Assembly: GCA_023362775.1 (NCBI GenBank)
Contig: JALMGJ010000016.1
Span: 5,011,001-5,075,000, forward strand
Direction: 5' to 3'
DNA length: 64,000 nucleotides
Source of the DNA: Charina bottae
Lineage: Eukaryota > Chordata > Lepidosauria > Squamata > Charinaidae
Below are positions 22,995 through 35,674 of this stretch, piece by piece. The position numbers were made by a program, and so were the translations under genes. The notes beneath the pieces are model-generated. The model did not search any database. It saw only the letters and a list, made by a program, of their open reading frames with translations, and was not told where the DNA came from. Each line of letters opens with the position of its first letter. Position 1 is the stretch's first letter.

Positions 22995-25900
22995 TTATCT
23001 CCAACAAAGGAGATCTTTACCTTGTCGTGGTGCTGGAGCTTGAGCACCTCAATGAAACCATGAGCTAAACCGTGAAGGGACACCCAAGACGGGAAGGTTG
23101 TGGCAGAGAGGTCAGACTAAATATGATCCCTGGGGAAGGTAATGGCAACCCACCCCAGTATTCTTGCCGTGAAAACTAAATGGATCAGTACAACCAGAGA
23201 TATGTCAGTATACCATCGGAAGATGGGACTCCCAGGTCGGAAGATGGTCAAAATGCTACTGGGGAGGAACAGAGGATAAGTTCAACTAGCCCCAGACGTG
23301 ATGACACAGCTAGCTCAAAGCCAAAAGGACGGCTAGCGGCCGACGGTGCTGGTGGTGAACGACGAATCCGATGTTCTAAAGATCAACACACCATAGGAAC
23401 CTGGAATGTAAGATCTATGAGCCAGGGCAAATTGGATGTGGTTATTGGTGAGATGTCAAGATTAAATATAGACATTTTAGGTGTCAGTGAACTGAAATGG
23501 ACTGGAATGGGCCACTTCACATCAGATGACCACCAGATCTACTACTGTGGACAAGAGGACCACAGAAGAAATGGAGTAGCCTTCATAATTAATAATAAAG
23601 TGGCTAAAGCAGTGCTTGGATACAATCCAAAAAACGATAGAATGATCTCAATTCAAATTCAGGGTAAGCCATTTAACATCACAGTGATCCAAATATATGC
23701 CCCAAACACAGATGCTGAAGAAGCAGAAGTAGATCAGTTCTCTGAGGATCTGCAGCATCTCCTGGATAATACACCAAAAAGAGATGTTATTTTCATTATA
23801 GGAGACTGGAATGCTAAGGTGGGTAGTCAAACGACACCTGGAATTACAGACAAGCATGGTCTAGGAGAACAAAATGAAGCAGGACATAGGCTGATAGAAT
23901 TTTGCCAAGACAACTCACTGTGCATAACAAACACTCTCTTCCAACAACCTAAAAGATGATTTTATACATGGACTTCACCAGATGGTCGACACCGAAATCA
24001 GATTGACTACATCCTTTGCAGCCAAAGGTGGCAGACATCTATACAGTCGGTAAAAACAAGACCTGGAGCTGATTGTATTTCAGATCACGAACTTCTTATT
24101 GCAAAATTTAGATTCAGACTAAAGAGAATAGGGAAGACCCACAGATCAGTTAGATAAGAGCTCACTAATATTCCTAAGGAATATGCAGTGGAGGTGAAGA
24201 ATAGATTTAAGGGACTAGATTTAGTAGATAGGGTCCCAGAAGAACTAGGGACAGAAGTTCGCAACATTGTTCAGGAGGCGGCAACAAAAAAATATCCCAA
24301 AGAAAAAGAAAACCAAGAAGGCAAGATGGCTGTCTGCTGAGACACTGGAAATAGCCCAAGAAAGAAGGAAAGCAAAAGGCAACAATGACAGGGGGAGATA
24401 TGCCCAATTAAATGCAAAATTCCAGAGGTTAGCCAGAAGAGATAAGGAATTATTTTTAAACAAGCAATGTGTGGAAGTGGAAGAAGATAATAGAATAGGA
24501 AGGACAAGAGACCTCTTCCAGAAAATTAGAAAGATCGGAGGTAAATTCCAGGCAAAAATGGTTATGATCAAAAACAAAGATGGTAAGGACCTAACAGAAG
24601 CAGAAGAGATCAAGAAAAGGTGGCAAGAATATACGGAAGATCTGTATAGGAAGAATAATAATATTGGAGATAGCTTTGACAGTGTGGCCAGTGAGTTAAA
24701 GCCAGACATCCTGAATAGTGAGGTTGAATGGGCCTTAAGAAGCATTGCTAATAACAAGTCAGCAGGAGACGATGGTATCCCAGCTGAACTGTTTAAAATC
24801 TTGCAAGATGATGCTGTCAAGGTGATGCATGCCATATGCCAGCAAATTTGGAAAACACAAGAATGGCCATCAGATTGGAAAAAATCAACTTATATCCCCA
24901 TACCAAAAAAGGGAAGCACTAAAGAATGTTCAAACTATTGAACAGTAGCACTTGTTTCACATGCCAGTAAGGTAATGCTCAAGATTTTGCAAGGTAGACT
25001 CCAGCAATTCATGGAGCGAGAATTGCCAGATGTACAAGCTGGGTTTAGAAAAGGCAGAGGAACTAGAGACCAAATTGCCAATATCCGCTGGGTAATGGAG
25101 AAAGCCAGGGAGTTTCAGAAAAACATCTATTTCTGTTTTATTGACTATTCTAAAGCCTTTGACTGTGTGGATCATAACAAATTGTGGCAAGTTCTTGGTG
25201 GTATGGGGATACCAAGTCATCTTGTCTGCCTCCTGAGGAATCTGTATAACGACCAAGTAGCAACGGTAAAAACAGAGCACGGAACAACAGACTGGTTTAA
25301 GATTGGGAAAGGAGTATGGCAGGGTTGTATACTCTCACCCTACGTATTCAACCTGTACGCAGAACACATCATGCGACGTGCTGGGCTTGAGGAATCCAAG
25401 GCTGGAGTTAAAATCGCTGGAAGAAACATTAACAATCTCAGATATGCAGATGATACCACTTTGATGGCTGAAAGCGAGGAGGAGTTGAGGAGCCTTATGA
25501 CGAAGGTGAAAGAAGAAAGTGCAAAAGCTGGGTTGCAGTTAATCCTCAAAAAAACCATGATTATGGCAACCAGCTTGATTGATGACTTGTAAATAGAGGG
25601 AGAAAACGTGGAGGCAGTGACAGACTTTGTATTTCTAGGTGCAAAGATTACTGCAGACGCTGACTGCAGCCAGGAAATCAGAAGACATCTACTTCTTGGG
25701 AGGAGAGCAATGGCAAATCTTGATAAAATAGTTAAGAGCAGAGACATCACACTGACAACAAAGGTCCGCATAGTTAAAGCAATGGTATTCCCTGTAGTAA
25801 CCTATGGCTGCGAGAGCTGGACCATAAGGAAGGCTGAGTGAAGGAAGATAGATGCTTTTGAACTGTGGTGTTGGAGGAAAATTCTAAGAGTGCCTTGGAC

Positions 25901-26218
25901 TTCAAGAAGATCAAACCAGTCCATACTCCAGGAAATAAATCCAGACTGCTCACTTGAGGGAATGATATTAAAGGCAAAACTGTAGTACTTTGGCCACATA
26001 ATGAGAAGACAGAATATCCTGGAGAAGAAGCTGATGCTAGAGAAAGTGGAAGGCAAAAGGAAGAGGGGCCGACCAAGGGCAAGATGGATGGATGATATTC
26101 TGGAGGTGACGGACTCAACCATGGGGGAGCTGGGGATGGTGATGGCTGACAGGAAGCTCTGGCGTGGGCTGGTCCATGAAGTCACGAAGAATCGGAAGCG
26201 ACTGAATGAATAAACAAC
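22995..26218 (+). mobile_element. BovB (RTE clade) LINE, nearly full length, inserted in L1-D 5' UTR
   Basis: It is 3.2 kb and starts with the BovB-type leader GGAGATCTTTACCTTGTCG and GGTGCTGGAGCTTGAG, ending CTGAATGAATAAACAACA. A 7-nt AGAAAAC repeats at 22988-22994 and 26219-26225 as the likely TSD. It is one of the few plus-strand elements. The host L1 5' UTR continues on both sides (compare 61130-61260). Confidence 0.88.
23180..26213 (+). pseudogene. BovB endonuclease-RT polyprotein with several stops and one frameshift
   Basis: Endonuclease 23180-23959: GTWNVRSMSQGKLD, VSELKWTGMGHF, QIYAPNTDAEE, IIGDWNAKVG; then RNQIDYILCSQRW and ADCISDHELLIAKF beyond an in-frame TGA. A frame break lies near 24265. 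RT: WALRSIANNKSAGDDGIPAE, FRKGRGTRDQIAN, FIDYSKAFDCVDH (catalytic Asp), VWQGCILSPYVFNLY and LRYADDTTLMA (YADD). The C-terminal part contains TYGCESWTIRKAE and KRKRGRPRARWMDDI. In-frame stops occur at 23957, 24153, 24939, 25590, 25839 and 25984. Several replace Arg or Gln, consistent with CGA-to-TGA and CAG-to-TAG decay. It is not functional. Confidence 0.88.
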
Positions 26219-26701
26219 AGAAAACGTAAATCAAAGTAAACGTAAGAGGAAAATCACTTTCATTTGTGGCAAAGTCAATTAGCTTTTCATTCCCACCATT
26301 TAACAGTCCTTGACAGGAAAGAGTAAACCACCAGCAGTTATATATCAAGTCCAGAGATAAATCTTAGAGCTTAATAAGGCAAATAATACTTAAAACTAAA
26401 AAGTGCATGTAAATGGTTGGGTGAGGAGCTACTTATCTTATTCAGATTTGCAGCTTCCACAGAGCTTCATGTCAATTCCAGCCGCCTCTCGCCGCTTCAA
26501 TCTCCCTTCCCCCGTGGCGGAAATACGGGGGTCAGAATAGAGCGGCGAATCCGGCGACCCTTGTAAGAAATCTTCTGCTCACCCTCTCTTCGATGATTTT
26601 TCGGTGATTTTTTTTCTTTTCAATCGCTGCAAACAGAAAACCGTGGAATCGGGGCTAAGAGCCTCGGTTTGTCGCTCCGCTCACTCCAACACCCGGACGT
26701 T

Positions 26702-29700
26702 GGTCCGCAGCCTAGGGTTCTGTTAATTATTCACTTTACTAAGTTGCATTTGTGACTTCCTAGTCAACCCTGTAGTCCTGGATTCAAAATAGTCCACCAT
26801 CCAATTACTAACCAGGGCCAAGTCTGGTATATTAACTTTGTCTGGGCTTGAAAGCTAAGTAGTCCCACCTAGCTGGGTGACCTAAAGAAAATGGGGTTGA
26901 AATACCTATGTGTGAATAGTAACTAGTGCAAGAGCACAACTTGTTTTTAGTCTTGCTGAATAATTTAGTCCTGTGTCCTTTTATTTTGAGCAGCACCTAC
27001 TAAGAACTCTCTAAGAAAAGCACAAGTGGAGACAAAGCTAACTACCAGCAGCTGACATTTAGACATATACTGCACCTGTATGCAAATTATCTAGGTTGAA
27101 GAGGCTAATAGCCTGAAGGGCCACTGTAAAAGATACAGCTCCACCAGGTCCCTTTGACAGACTAATGGAAATGGAGGGAGGGAGAGGGGAGGTAAAAATG
27201 ACCCTCTCTTGCTCTTTGCAGTTGACTCCACTGCTTTGGGTAAAAAACTACTCCCCTGTGCCCTACATATCCCTATTAGTTATCTAGAAAAGGAGGAAAT
27301 GGCCTTGGGAGAAGGAGGGAGGTTGGGCTAGATGAAATTCTGTCCCCAAATGTTCTTATGTTAATCAGAATTAGAAAACTTGTGTGTTAGTTACAGCTTT
27401 CAGTCTCTTAGGATTAACTTTCAAGTTAGCTTAGTCAAACTCCTGCAAAAATCCCTAATGGTGTTCAGGGACTGGGAAAACTTAAACATCAACAATGGTG
27501 CAGAACTCAGGGCAGATTTTTCAAGAATCCCACTCTGCAACAATCACCCTTAACTCCTTCGTTGATCTGTTTTTCTTAGATGAATCAGTTTGTGAGAAAT
27601 AGTTTGCTTCCATTTAGAAGCATCCTGAATTCATTGTTCATTTTAAAGTTCTCCTTCATCCACTTTTTAAAATATAAGGCAATTTCTCTTTCTATACAAT
27701 GCCCCATGCATATTTCTTCTCATGTTTAGCTGATTCCATTGAGCTTCCTGGATGAACTCCTGAAGTACAGAATGTCTTTAGCTAAGCACATCACAAAAGA
27801 CACGGCAATATTATGCATTTGTATAGCTAATCCAAATAACTACAAGCCTTCACAGAAAGATAGGACAACATAACCCATGGGTTGAGTCCTGTTAGGGGGG
27901 AAATATTCTTTAAGCATTATAGCATGAAGGCAATGTCTAGCCATCATGCATGCTTGTCATTTCTGTGGGATTAGCAGGCTCACTTGCAAATCTCAGCTTA
28001 ATGTATAAGACTCATGAAAAATATCCCTAAGGCTCAAGCTATTGCTGAAATTTGTGTTCTTTCTTTCCAGTATTGCTAATGCTGAAAAAAATCATTTTCA
28101 TTTTGCTTGATTTGTTTTTTCCCCACTTCTTTTGCATGTGGCCAAAAGAAAGTTTAAAACTATCGTAATTCTTTAATTCATATCCATTGGGCTTGCATTG
28201 TCTCCCTATTTGTCTTGGGGGCAAAGTTTGTTCAGGATAACAACACTGTATAAAAGTCAGTATATTGAAGACACTGCCTTCATTTTACTGTACTATGTTC
28301 CGTTCCACATTTGAACATTGAATCAATTTGTTTTCAAGGCACTATCCAGATTGCAAAGAGGTGGTTTGGAGAGCTGCATCTCTTTTTGAGGGATCTTTTA
28401 CTCTGGTAGTTACCAGGACAAAAATGTTCAGCATTTTTTGAAAGTCAAGGTACAATTGTAGAACAACCTGAACTTAAGGTGCTTGATAGTATTTTGACAT
28501 TGTTGTACGGAGTCATGCTTGGTCCCTTCTCCTTCCACTCTTCTCTTCCAGCTTCTCTTTTTCCTTACCACCTAATATGAACTTTGTGGAAATCTGCCTG
28601 GACTTTCTGAAACAGAAACATTATTTTCATTCCTCAAATCTTGCGGATAGTTCTTCCTTCCTGAAAATATCCTGTGAATAACCAGCTACCTCCATCTGGT
28701 TACCCAGAAATAATGTAAAGGATTCCAGGAGGCCAGTTTTCCCTAGCCCTGTAAAATCTTTTGGCCATCTCTCTTTGTAAAAGGATGCATATTAGAGGAA
28801 ATTCAACACTCTCGCCAATTAGAGCTTCAGAGCAAATTTGCCTGCTGTAGTGTCAACGGAAATTTGAACTATGGCTTTTGAGATGAGATTTAATAATGTT
28901 TACTAGCATCTGTTTTGGCTTTTAATTTAAAAAGAGTTTAATTAAGACCAATTTAAAATCTCAGTTAAGTGAGTATATTTTAAAAAATACAAAGTAAAAA
29001 CAATATGGAAAGTTCTAGGCTATTAAGGATTTTTCTAAAAGGAAACTCTCCTAGCCTTTTATCTCAGTCCCCATCTTCTATTCTCAGTCCCTTTGCTGAC
29101 ACACATACACACAATATTTTCTATGAGAGAAAAGAAAAATAATATTGAAATGTTTTTCATAGCTTTCTGGTGGGTAAGCCTCATTGAATACAATGGAATC
29201 CACATATGAATGAACAGGCAAAGGATTGTGTGGGTCATGTATAGAAGAAAAGAGTTATCTTGTATAGTTTCAAATGCTAAGAGAAGAGCTAAAGGCTCCT
29301 TCTGACATGGAATATGTGATAAAACTTTCTCTTGAAATGTTAAAGAATTATCAGCATTCTGGTTTCTAGTCTCCTTTATCATTATGGATGAATCCACTGT
29401 AGCATGACTCTGAAGCAATGTAAGAGTGTCTGTATCTGTGTGCACCCACACGCCCAGACATACATACATATCAATTGATGGTTAAATAATAGAAGCATGG
29501 CAAGAACAAGAAAAATGGAGAAAACACCTCCCCCCTCAAAAAAAATAAATAGAATGGGTCTTTTGCACTCTGCAGTCTTGTTTTTAATTATTATTTTGTT
29601 TGTTTTGCTTTGTTATGTTTTACAGCTAAGTTTGGCTTGGCTTGTCTCTACTGGATTGGTTGCAATTTTTGTTATATGTTGTTTTTGTGATGCTATATGA

Positions 29701-32090
29701 TTGCAATAAAAATATCTATCCATCTTGACAAGCCTGTGGTTCTTGCCATCCAGACCTTCCTGATCCATATTATAATTTTGCATATCCCCATCTTTGCCAC
29801 TTAAGATGTTATCTCCACTGACTTTATTGTGTATTTGGGGGTTTTGGTGTAGATGTTTCAGATTGCAGCGTGTGATATATATTTCACAGCTAACTCAGGC
29901 TATGAAACAGAACTGCCAAAAACATGATGGTGGCTCTACTGGAAGTGTGCAGATACACATTTGATAGATAACAAAATACACTTACGGATTTGGAAATCTT
30001 AGGAACAAAGAAATGTACAGTATGTTTGAGCATTGAAAGAAAGACCTTATGCTAAGGTTAAAAGTGTCAGACAAGGACCAATGAGCCTGCAGAGTCTGGA
30101 AAAACTTCTTCAGGGATGACCCATCTAGGTAACTTATCCATTTTCCCAACTCAAACTCTGTATTGTGGTTCTTTGTTTCCTTCCTACCTGTATCAGAACT
30201 AAACATGACTAACAGTTTCATCAGAAATCTCCATAATAGTGAAGTAGTCTGGTTAAATGAGGCTCATTCACAGCTTAGCATGTTGCCCAAGTTCCTTTAC
30301 CAATGAAGCTTATCTCACAGCAGAGAGACCACTACTCTATTAAAGTCTACTGTGACTGACAGCACTGAGCTCATTACGTTTCGCCAAATTTAGCTCACTG
30401 GGCAAGGTGTTTTTAATAAGAGAATTACAAGCACTGAATGCAATCTGTATTCAGAAAAGGGATGGGAAAAGTACTAGTGTATTCTTTGCTGCCATCTCAC
30501 AGTTATCAAGATTGTTGCAGCCCAACTAAGGTAGCCCAATTTTTATTGCCTTTTTTTTACAAGTTTTATATAATAATTATTAGTTTGTTCAGTTTTTTGC
30601 ACCTTCTTAATAATCTGTTATTGTCTGTAACTGTAGCTGATGCTTAAAAAAAAAGGAAACGCCTTTTGGCACAGATCAGCTAGAGTGCTTTGAAATAAGA
30701 AAGCGTGTCCTTTAATTGTTTTCCCTAACATTTAGATTTGATTCTTTTACAAAAATCTATACAAATATCCTAGGGAGTTATTTTATTTTATTTTATTTTA
30801 TTCCTCTGGATTGGATTTCATTCTTTCTGCTAGCAGCTTCAGCTCACAAATGAAGAGGAATGCTATGCATTCTTTTGCATGTCTACTCAAAGTGTCTCTT
30901 ATTGAATTCAGTCAGATTTACTGGCTGGGAGAAGGTGGCATTGTAGTATAGATTGATTCCTAACACACATCTGCAAAGCTAGCAAGAACCGTTAAGCACT
31001 GCTTTTCTTTTCATACCCTCCTAGCTAAAGAAATATTCCTGTGGTTGCAGGAACCTAATTATCTCTTATAGGAGTGACTTTGGCCTTGTTCGCATGAATA
31101 ACAGAAATTGTACATCTATTCCTAGACTACGAATGTGTGTGCATGCTTGTATCTATGTGTGTGTGTGTAAGGAATGGTAGGCCTATTTGACACAAATAAA
31201 ACCAGCATCTTAGGAAAATAACTCAGTTGGAAATATTCTTCCTGACATTTTAGGTGTTTATTTATGAGGCTAGTTTTATTTCAGATGAAATAAATTTACT
31301 TCAGGGAGCTGTGGTCCCAGCATAGCTGACATCACTGCTTCATATCAGGTTATAATGTGATTTTAATTACTCATAAATGACTATGAAAATAATTATTGAA
31401 ATGCATTGACTGAAATGCATTCAGACCAATCAGCTAGTTGATTTACAAAGTCATCTGTCATAGATGGCTAGACATGCATCTAAGTTGCAGAAAAGAAAGT
31501 TTAAACTAGCTGTTGCTAAATGAAAAAAAAATCTACTGCTTCAAATCAAATGCTTAAATAGGTTTTTGAGGAAGTCTTCTAAAAAATGGCCCAGAACTTA
31601 GCTATTTTCATTAGGAAGAAGAGCTTGGTTTAAAATGATGGACAGAATAGCTGCATAAAATTTTATACTACTCTGATGCCTGAGACATACATCTAAGAGG
31701 GCATTAATGATTTTGGCCATCTAATTTATGGGAAGAAGTTTCCAAAGATTTGCATGGACCAAAAAAAGATCTCAAGGCATATATTATATACACTGAAGCC
31801 ATGAAATGAAGTGCATTTCAGAGTGATCTTGTCATCCTCAAATTTTTACTCACCACTAAGTGTTTTCACAATTGCAGCCTAAAACTTTTATTTTGGTCTA
31901 AAGGTGACAACCTCTTTTTTTGCATATAAGTAGCCAGAAGTCTCAGCCTTAAGGACACAATCTACTCAGCTCAATTACATTGTGAAACTATTATCAGTGC
32001 ATGTCCTGATCCTATCCAAGTTTTCCCAGAAGGGTATTTAATTCTGTTCTAAGATGAATTTGGTTTTCCCATATAACAACACTACTACAA
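26702..32090. other. Single-copy-looking intergenic DNA
   Basis: No recognisable gene, RNA or intact transposon. ORFs are short, without homology I recognise, and lack codon bias. A faint 5S-like antisense string (CCATCCAATTACTAACCAGGG near 26798-26818) and an AATAAA-ended A/T-rich stretch at 29560-29725 may be ancient SINE or LINE tails. Base composition is A/T-rich but more even than in the L1 blocks. Confidence 0.5.
30778..30802. repeat. (TTTTA)n short tandem repeat
   Basis: About five uninterrupted TTTTA units in otherwise non-repetitive DNA. Confidence 0.9.
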
Positions 32091-32535
32091 TAAATTGTAC
32101 TGGCTACCAGTTGGCTTCTGGGTGTAGTTCAAGGTGTTGGTTGTCACCTTTAAAACTCTAAATGGCTTAGGACCTGGGTATCTTTGGACAACCAGTGAGA
32201 TCTGATGGAGTGGCCTCCTTCTGTATCTCTTCTCCTAGGCAATATCATCAATAGGGAGTAGACAGGTGGGCCTTTTGAATTGCTGCTCCCTTTTTGTGGA
32301 AAAGCATTCAGATGACCCCAACCCTCTTGGAATGCAAGAACACCAAGAAAACTGAGCTCTTCAAGCAAGTCTTCGGGGCTGAGATATTGTTTTATTGTTT
32401 TCTCTCATAGTGAGATGTTATTTTGATCAGTGTGATTTATGTTCTTTAATTTGTAAACATAGTACAATAACACCTGTGCCATATATACATACAAGACATT
32501 TGTAAATCATATTAAAATAAAACAATCACAACATT
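32091..32535 (+). mobile_element. Degenerate L2/CR1 3' end, plus strand
   Basis: Plus-strand translation gives YWLPVGFWV, FKVLVVTFKTLNGLGPGYL and EKHSDDPNPL-like residues with stops. This parallels the HWVPVCFRVQFKVL...GMGPEYL region of L2-A. It is older than the other L2 copies. It forms the genomic target flank of the L1-J insertion at 32551. Confidence 0.6.
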
Positions 32536-33070
32536 TTTGTTATTATTATTGTGATTATTGCATTATTTTTATATAAACTCTTTATTCATTAAAATATTCT
32601 ACAAAATCATGTATATATACAAAAGAATTAACATGATTAACATATTAAAATACATTACATACTACACACCTTTTTTGTGTGTGTTATTAATACATATTGT
32701 TATTTATACACCCAAGTTCCAAAAAAATATATAAAAGGTTTCCGACTCTCCCAGCTATAGATATACAAGTAGTATCTTGATAACTCTTATCTTTATTTAC
32801 CCTTACATTATTATTTATTTATTTATTTTATTTATTCAGATTTATCACCGCCCATCTCTACAGCAGTAGACTCTGGGCGGTTTACAATAATATTATAAAA
32901 ATTAAAACCTATACATCTAAAATACAATATAATAATAAATAGAAAAATCCAGAAGATGGTGAGATCTAAAAGGAGGATATAAGTAAGCTAACCACCCCCA
33001 GGAGGAACTATTACTTCCTTTGTTCCAAGCAAGGTGGCAGAACCAGGTCTTTAAAGACTTCATATATATA

Positions 33071-34649
33071 AGCTGCTCAAAAAAATAAAGGGAACACTGA
33101 AATAAGACATCCTAGATCTGAATGAATGAAATATTCGTATTAATTACTTTGTTCATTACATAGTTGAATGTGCTAACAACAAAATCACACAAAAAGCAAT
33201 GGAAATCAAATGTAAGCAACCCCTGGAGGTCTGGATGTGGAGTTACACTCAAAAATTAAAGTGGAAAAGAACACTACAGGCTGATCCAACGTTGATGTAA
33301 TGTCCTTAAAACAAGTCAAAATGAGGCTCAGTAGTGTGTGTGGCCTCCATGTGCCTGTATGACCTCCCTACAACGCCTGGGCATGCTCCTGATGAGGTGG
33401 TGGATGGTCTCCTGGGGGATCTCCTCCCACACCTGGACTAAAGCATCCCCCAACTCCTGGACAGTCTGTGGTGCAACGTGGCGTTGGTGGATGGAGCGAG
33501 ACATGATGTCCCAGATGTGCTCAATTGGATTCAGGTCTGGGGAACGGGCGGGCCAGTCCATAGCATCAATGCCTTCGTCTTGTAGGAACTGCTGGCACAC
33601 TCCAGCCACATGAGGTCTAGCATTGTCTTGCATTAGGAGGAACCCAGGGCCAACCGCACCAGCATATGGTCTCACAAGGGGTCTGAGGATCTCATCTCGG
33701 TACCTAATGGCAGTCAGGCTACCTCTGGCGAGCACATGGAGGGCTGTGCGGCCCCCTAAAGAAATGCCACCCCACACCATTACTGACCCACTGCCAAACC
33801 GGTCATGCTGGAGGATGTTGCAGGCAGCAGAACGTTCTCCACGGCGTCTCCAGACCCTGTCACGTCTGTCACATGTGCTCAGTGTGAACCTGCTTTCATC
33901 TGTGAAGAGCACAGGGCACCAGTGGCGAAGTTGCCAATCTTGTGTTCCCTGGCAAATGCCAAACGTCCTTCACGGCGTTGGGCTGTAAGCACAACCCCCA
34001 CCTGTGGACGTCGGGCCCTCATACCACCCTCATGGAGTCTGTTTCTGACCGTTTGAGCAGCCACACGCACATTTGTGGCCCACTGGAGGTCATTTTGCAG
34101 GGCTCTGGCAGTGCTCCTCCTGTCCCTCCTTGCACAAAGGCGGAGGTAGCGGTCCTGCTGCTGGGTTGTTGCCCTCCTACGGCCTCCTCCACGTCTCCTG
34201 ATATACTGACCTGTCTCCTGGTAGCGCCTCCATGCTCTGGACACTACGCTGACAGACACAGCAAACCTTCTTGCCACAGCTCGCATTGATGTGCCATCCT
34301 GGATGAGCTGCACTACCTGAGCCACTTGTGTGGGTTGTAGACTTCGTCTCATGCTACCACTAGAGTGAAAGCACCACCAGCATTCAAAAGTGACCAAACC
34401 ATCAGCCAGAAAGCATAGGAACTGAGAAGTGGTCTGTGGTCACCACCTGCAGATCCACTCCTTTATTGGGGATGTCTTGCTAACTGCCTATGCTTTCCGC
34501 CTGTTGTCTATTCCATGTGCACAACAGCATGTGAAATTGATTGTCAATCAGTGTTGCTACCTAAGTGGACAGTTTGATTTCACAGAAGTGTGATTGACTT
34601 GGACTTACATTGTGTTGTTTCAGTGTTCCCTTTATTTTTTTGAGCAGTG
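33071..34649 (-). mobile_element. Tc1-A: complete Tc1/mariner DNA transposon
   Basis: It is 1,579 bp with terminal inverted repeats AGCTGCTCAAAAAAATAAAG (left) and its complement at the right end (CTTTATTTTTTTGAGCAGTG), flanked by TA on both sides (33069-33070; 34650-34651). It inserted in the TA-rich tail of L1-E. The other copy, Tc1-B, is nearly identical, so both are recent. This type of Tc1 is widespread in fishes and other aquatic vertebrates by my recollection. Confidence 0.9.
33328..34397 (-). pseudogene. Tc1-A transposase with a single frameshift
   Basis: The N-terminal frame (34397-33879) carries the paired-type helix-turn-helix domains ([28 protein letters not shown]) and an NLS-like [14 protein letters not shown] between them. 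After FAREH the frame shifts by one base near 33940 and continues in 33912-33328. There the catalytic DDE residues are in FTDESRF, LMQDNARPH and NPIEHIWD, with 34 residues between the second Asp and the Glu, i.e. DD34E. Without the shift it would be about 340 residues, normal for Tc1. Tc1-B shares this frameshift. Confidence 0.88.
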
Positions 34650-34651
34650 TA

Positions 34652-34700
<49 letters not shown>

Positions 34701-34721
34701 GTATGTATGTATGTATGTATG

Positions 34722-34759
<38 letters not shown>
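34650..34759. repeat. Compound microsatellite (TATGTG)n-(TATG)n-(TA)n
   Basis: About ten TATGTG units, then TATG units, then about fifteen TA units. It lies between the right end of Tc1-A and the L1-E 3' UTR, with the left stub ATATATATA before Tc1-A. It is probably the expanded 3' tail of L1-E. Confidence 0.9.
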
Positions 34760-34761
<2 letters not shown>

Positions 34762-35627
34762 ATTTTATCATTTAAAATATTATAAAATATTATATACATA
34801 CACATAAAGACATATACATAGAAATACAACATATAATAATACTTACATTCAAAAAGGTGGGGGGAAAGAAAAAAAAGAAAAAGGGGAAAAAAACCCCACA
34901 GATTCTAAGAGACTTCCTGTTTCCTTCACGAGGAACTAAATTAAATATTTATATTGTAAATTAATCTATTTACATTATAACTTTTAATCCCTTACATATT
35001 TCATTTCCATTTTACATATTTTGTCATTTTACATGTTTCATTTCTGACATTTTTCATATACTTTAAGTCTTTCATATTTCATATATTTAACCTTTTTTGT
35101 ATATCCATACATTTATTTTTCTTCTCTTATAGTATATTTCATTTCCGATCTTATGTAAATATTTGAATATTGTATTCTTTCTGTATGTATTTTAAGAAGG
35201 GATTCCATATCTGTTCATATTTTCCCATTTCTTTTCCTCTTATTAGATTTGTTAATCTGCCCATCTGTGTTAGTTCCATTAATTTAATAATACATTCTTC
35301 TATTGTCAGGATGTGCTCCTCTTTCCAGTGTTGTGCGTAGATTATTCTTGCAGCTGTAGTCAAATATAGGAGTAATTTTTTGTTGTTGCTGTTTATGTTT
35401 CCATTCATTAGACCCAATAGGTAAAGTTCTGGTCTTTTATCTATATTTATCTCCAACATTTTACAAATACACCTGTGAATTCTATCCCAATATTTTTTAG
35501 TTTTTCTGCATGACCACCATATATGATAGAATGAGCCTGCTTTTATTTTACATTTCCAGCATATATTTGAATTTGTATATTTCATTTTAAATAATTTTTC
35601 TGGAGACATGTACCATATAAAAATCAT

Positions 35628-35630
<3 letters not shown>

Positions 35631-35672
<42 letters not shown>
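35631..35672. repeat. (TA)n microsatellite inside L1-E ORF2
   Basis: About 18 TA units, preceded by CATACATACA. In L1-F the same codons (KENIYKMM) contain only TGTATATAT, so the repeat probably grew from this seed after insertion. Confidence 0.9.

Positions 35673-35674
<2 letters not shown>

Larger units (their letters stand above)
20486..26701 (-). mobile_element. L1-D: L1 LINE with 5' end, 3'-truncated, split by BovB
   Basis: Segments are 5' UTR (26701-26219 and 22994-22373), ORF1 (22372-21354) and the ORF2 endonuclease part (21339-20486). The 5' end (CACCCGGACG at 26691) aligns with that of L1-H at 61636. ORF2 stops after a short internal deletion at an LTQEIETQIKF residue block, where the polymerase relic begins. 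It belongs to the same L1 lineage as L1-H, with a 14-nt ORF1-ORF2 spacer. Confidence 0.85.

Noticed and set aside
24245..24835. 196-codon minus-strand ORF
   Set aside because: Antisense of the BovB polyprotein, which has clear RT motifs on the plus strand.
26795..26880. Possible 5S-rRNA-derived SINE fragment
   Set aside because: About 20 bases resemble antisense 5S rRNA, but the flanks do not and no SINE body is seen.
29059..29469. 136-codon minus ORF
   Set aside because: No motif, low complexity in parts, no conserved feature or splice context.
29497..29700. 67-codon plus ORF with a hydrophobic stretch and following AATAAA
   Set aside because: A/T-rich, no homologue recognised; more likely an old LINE tail than a membrane-protein exon.
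34580..34832. Overlapping ORFs on both strands rich in Tyr/Thr/Ile/His/Met/Cys
   Set aside because: They are translations of the TATG/TA microsatellite.
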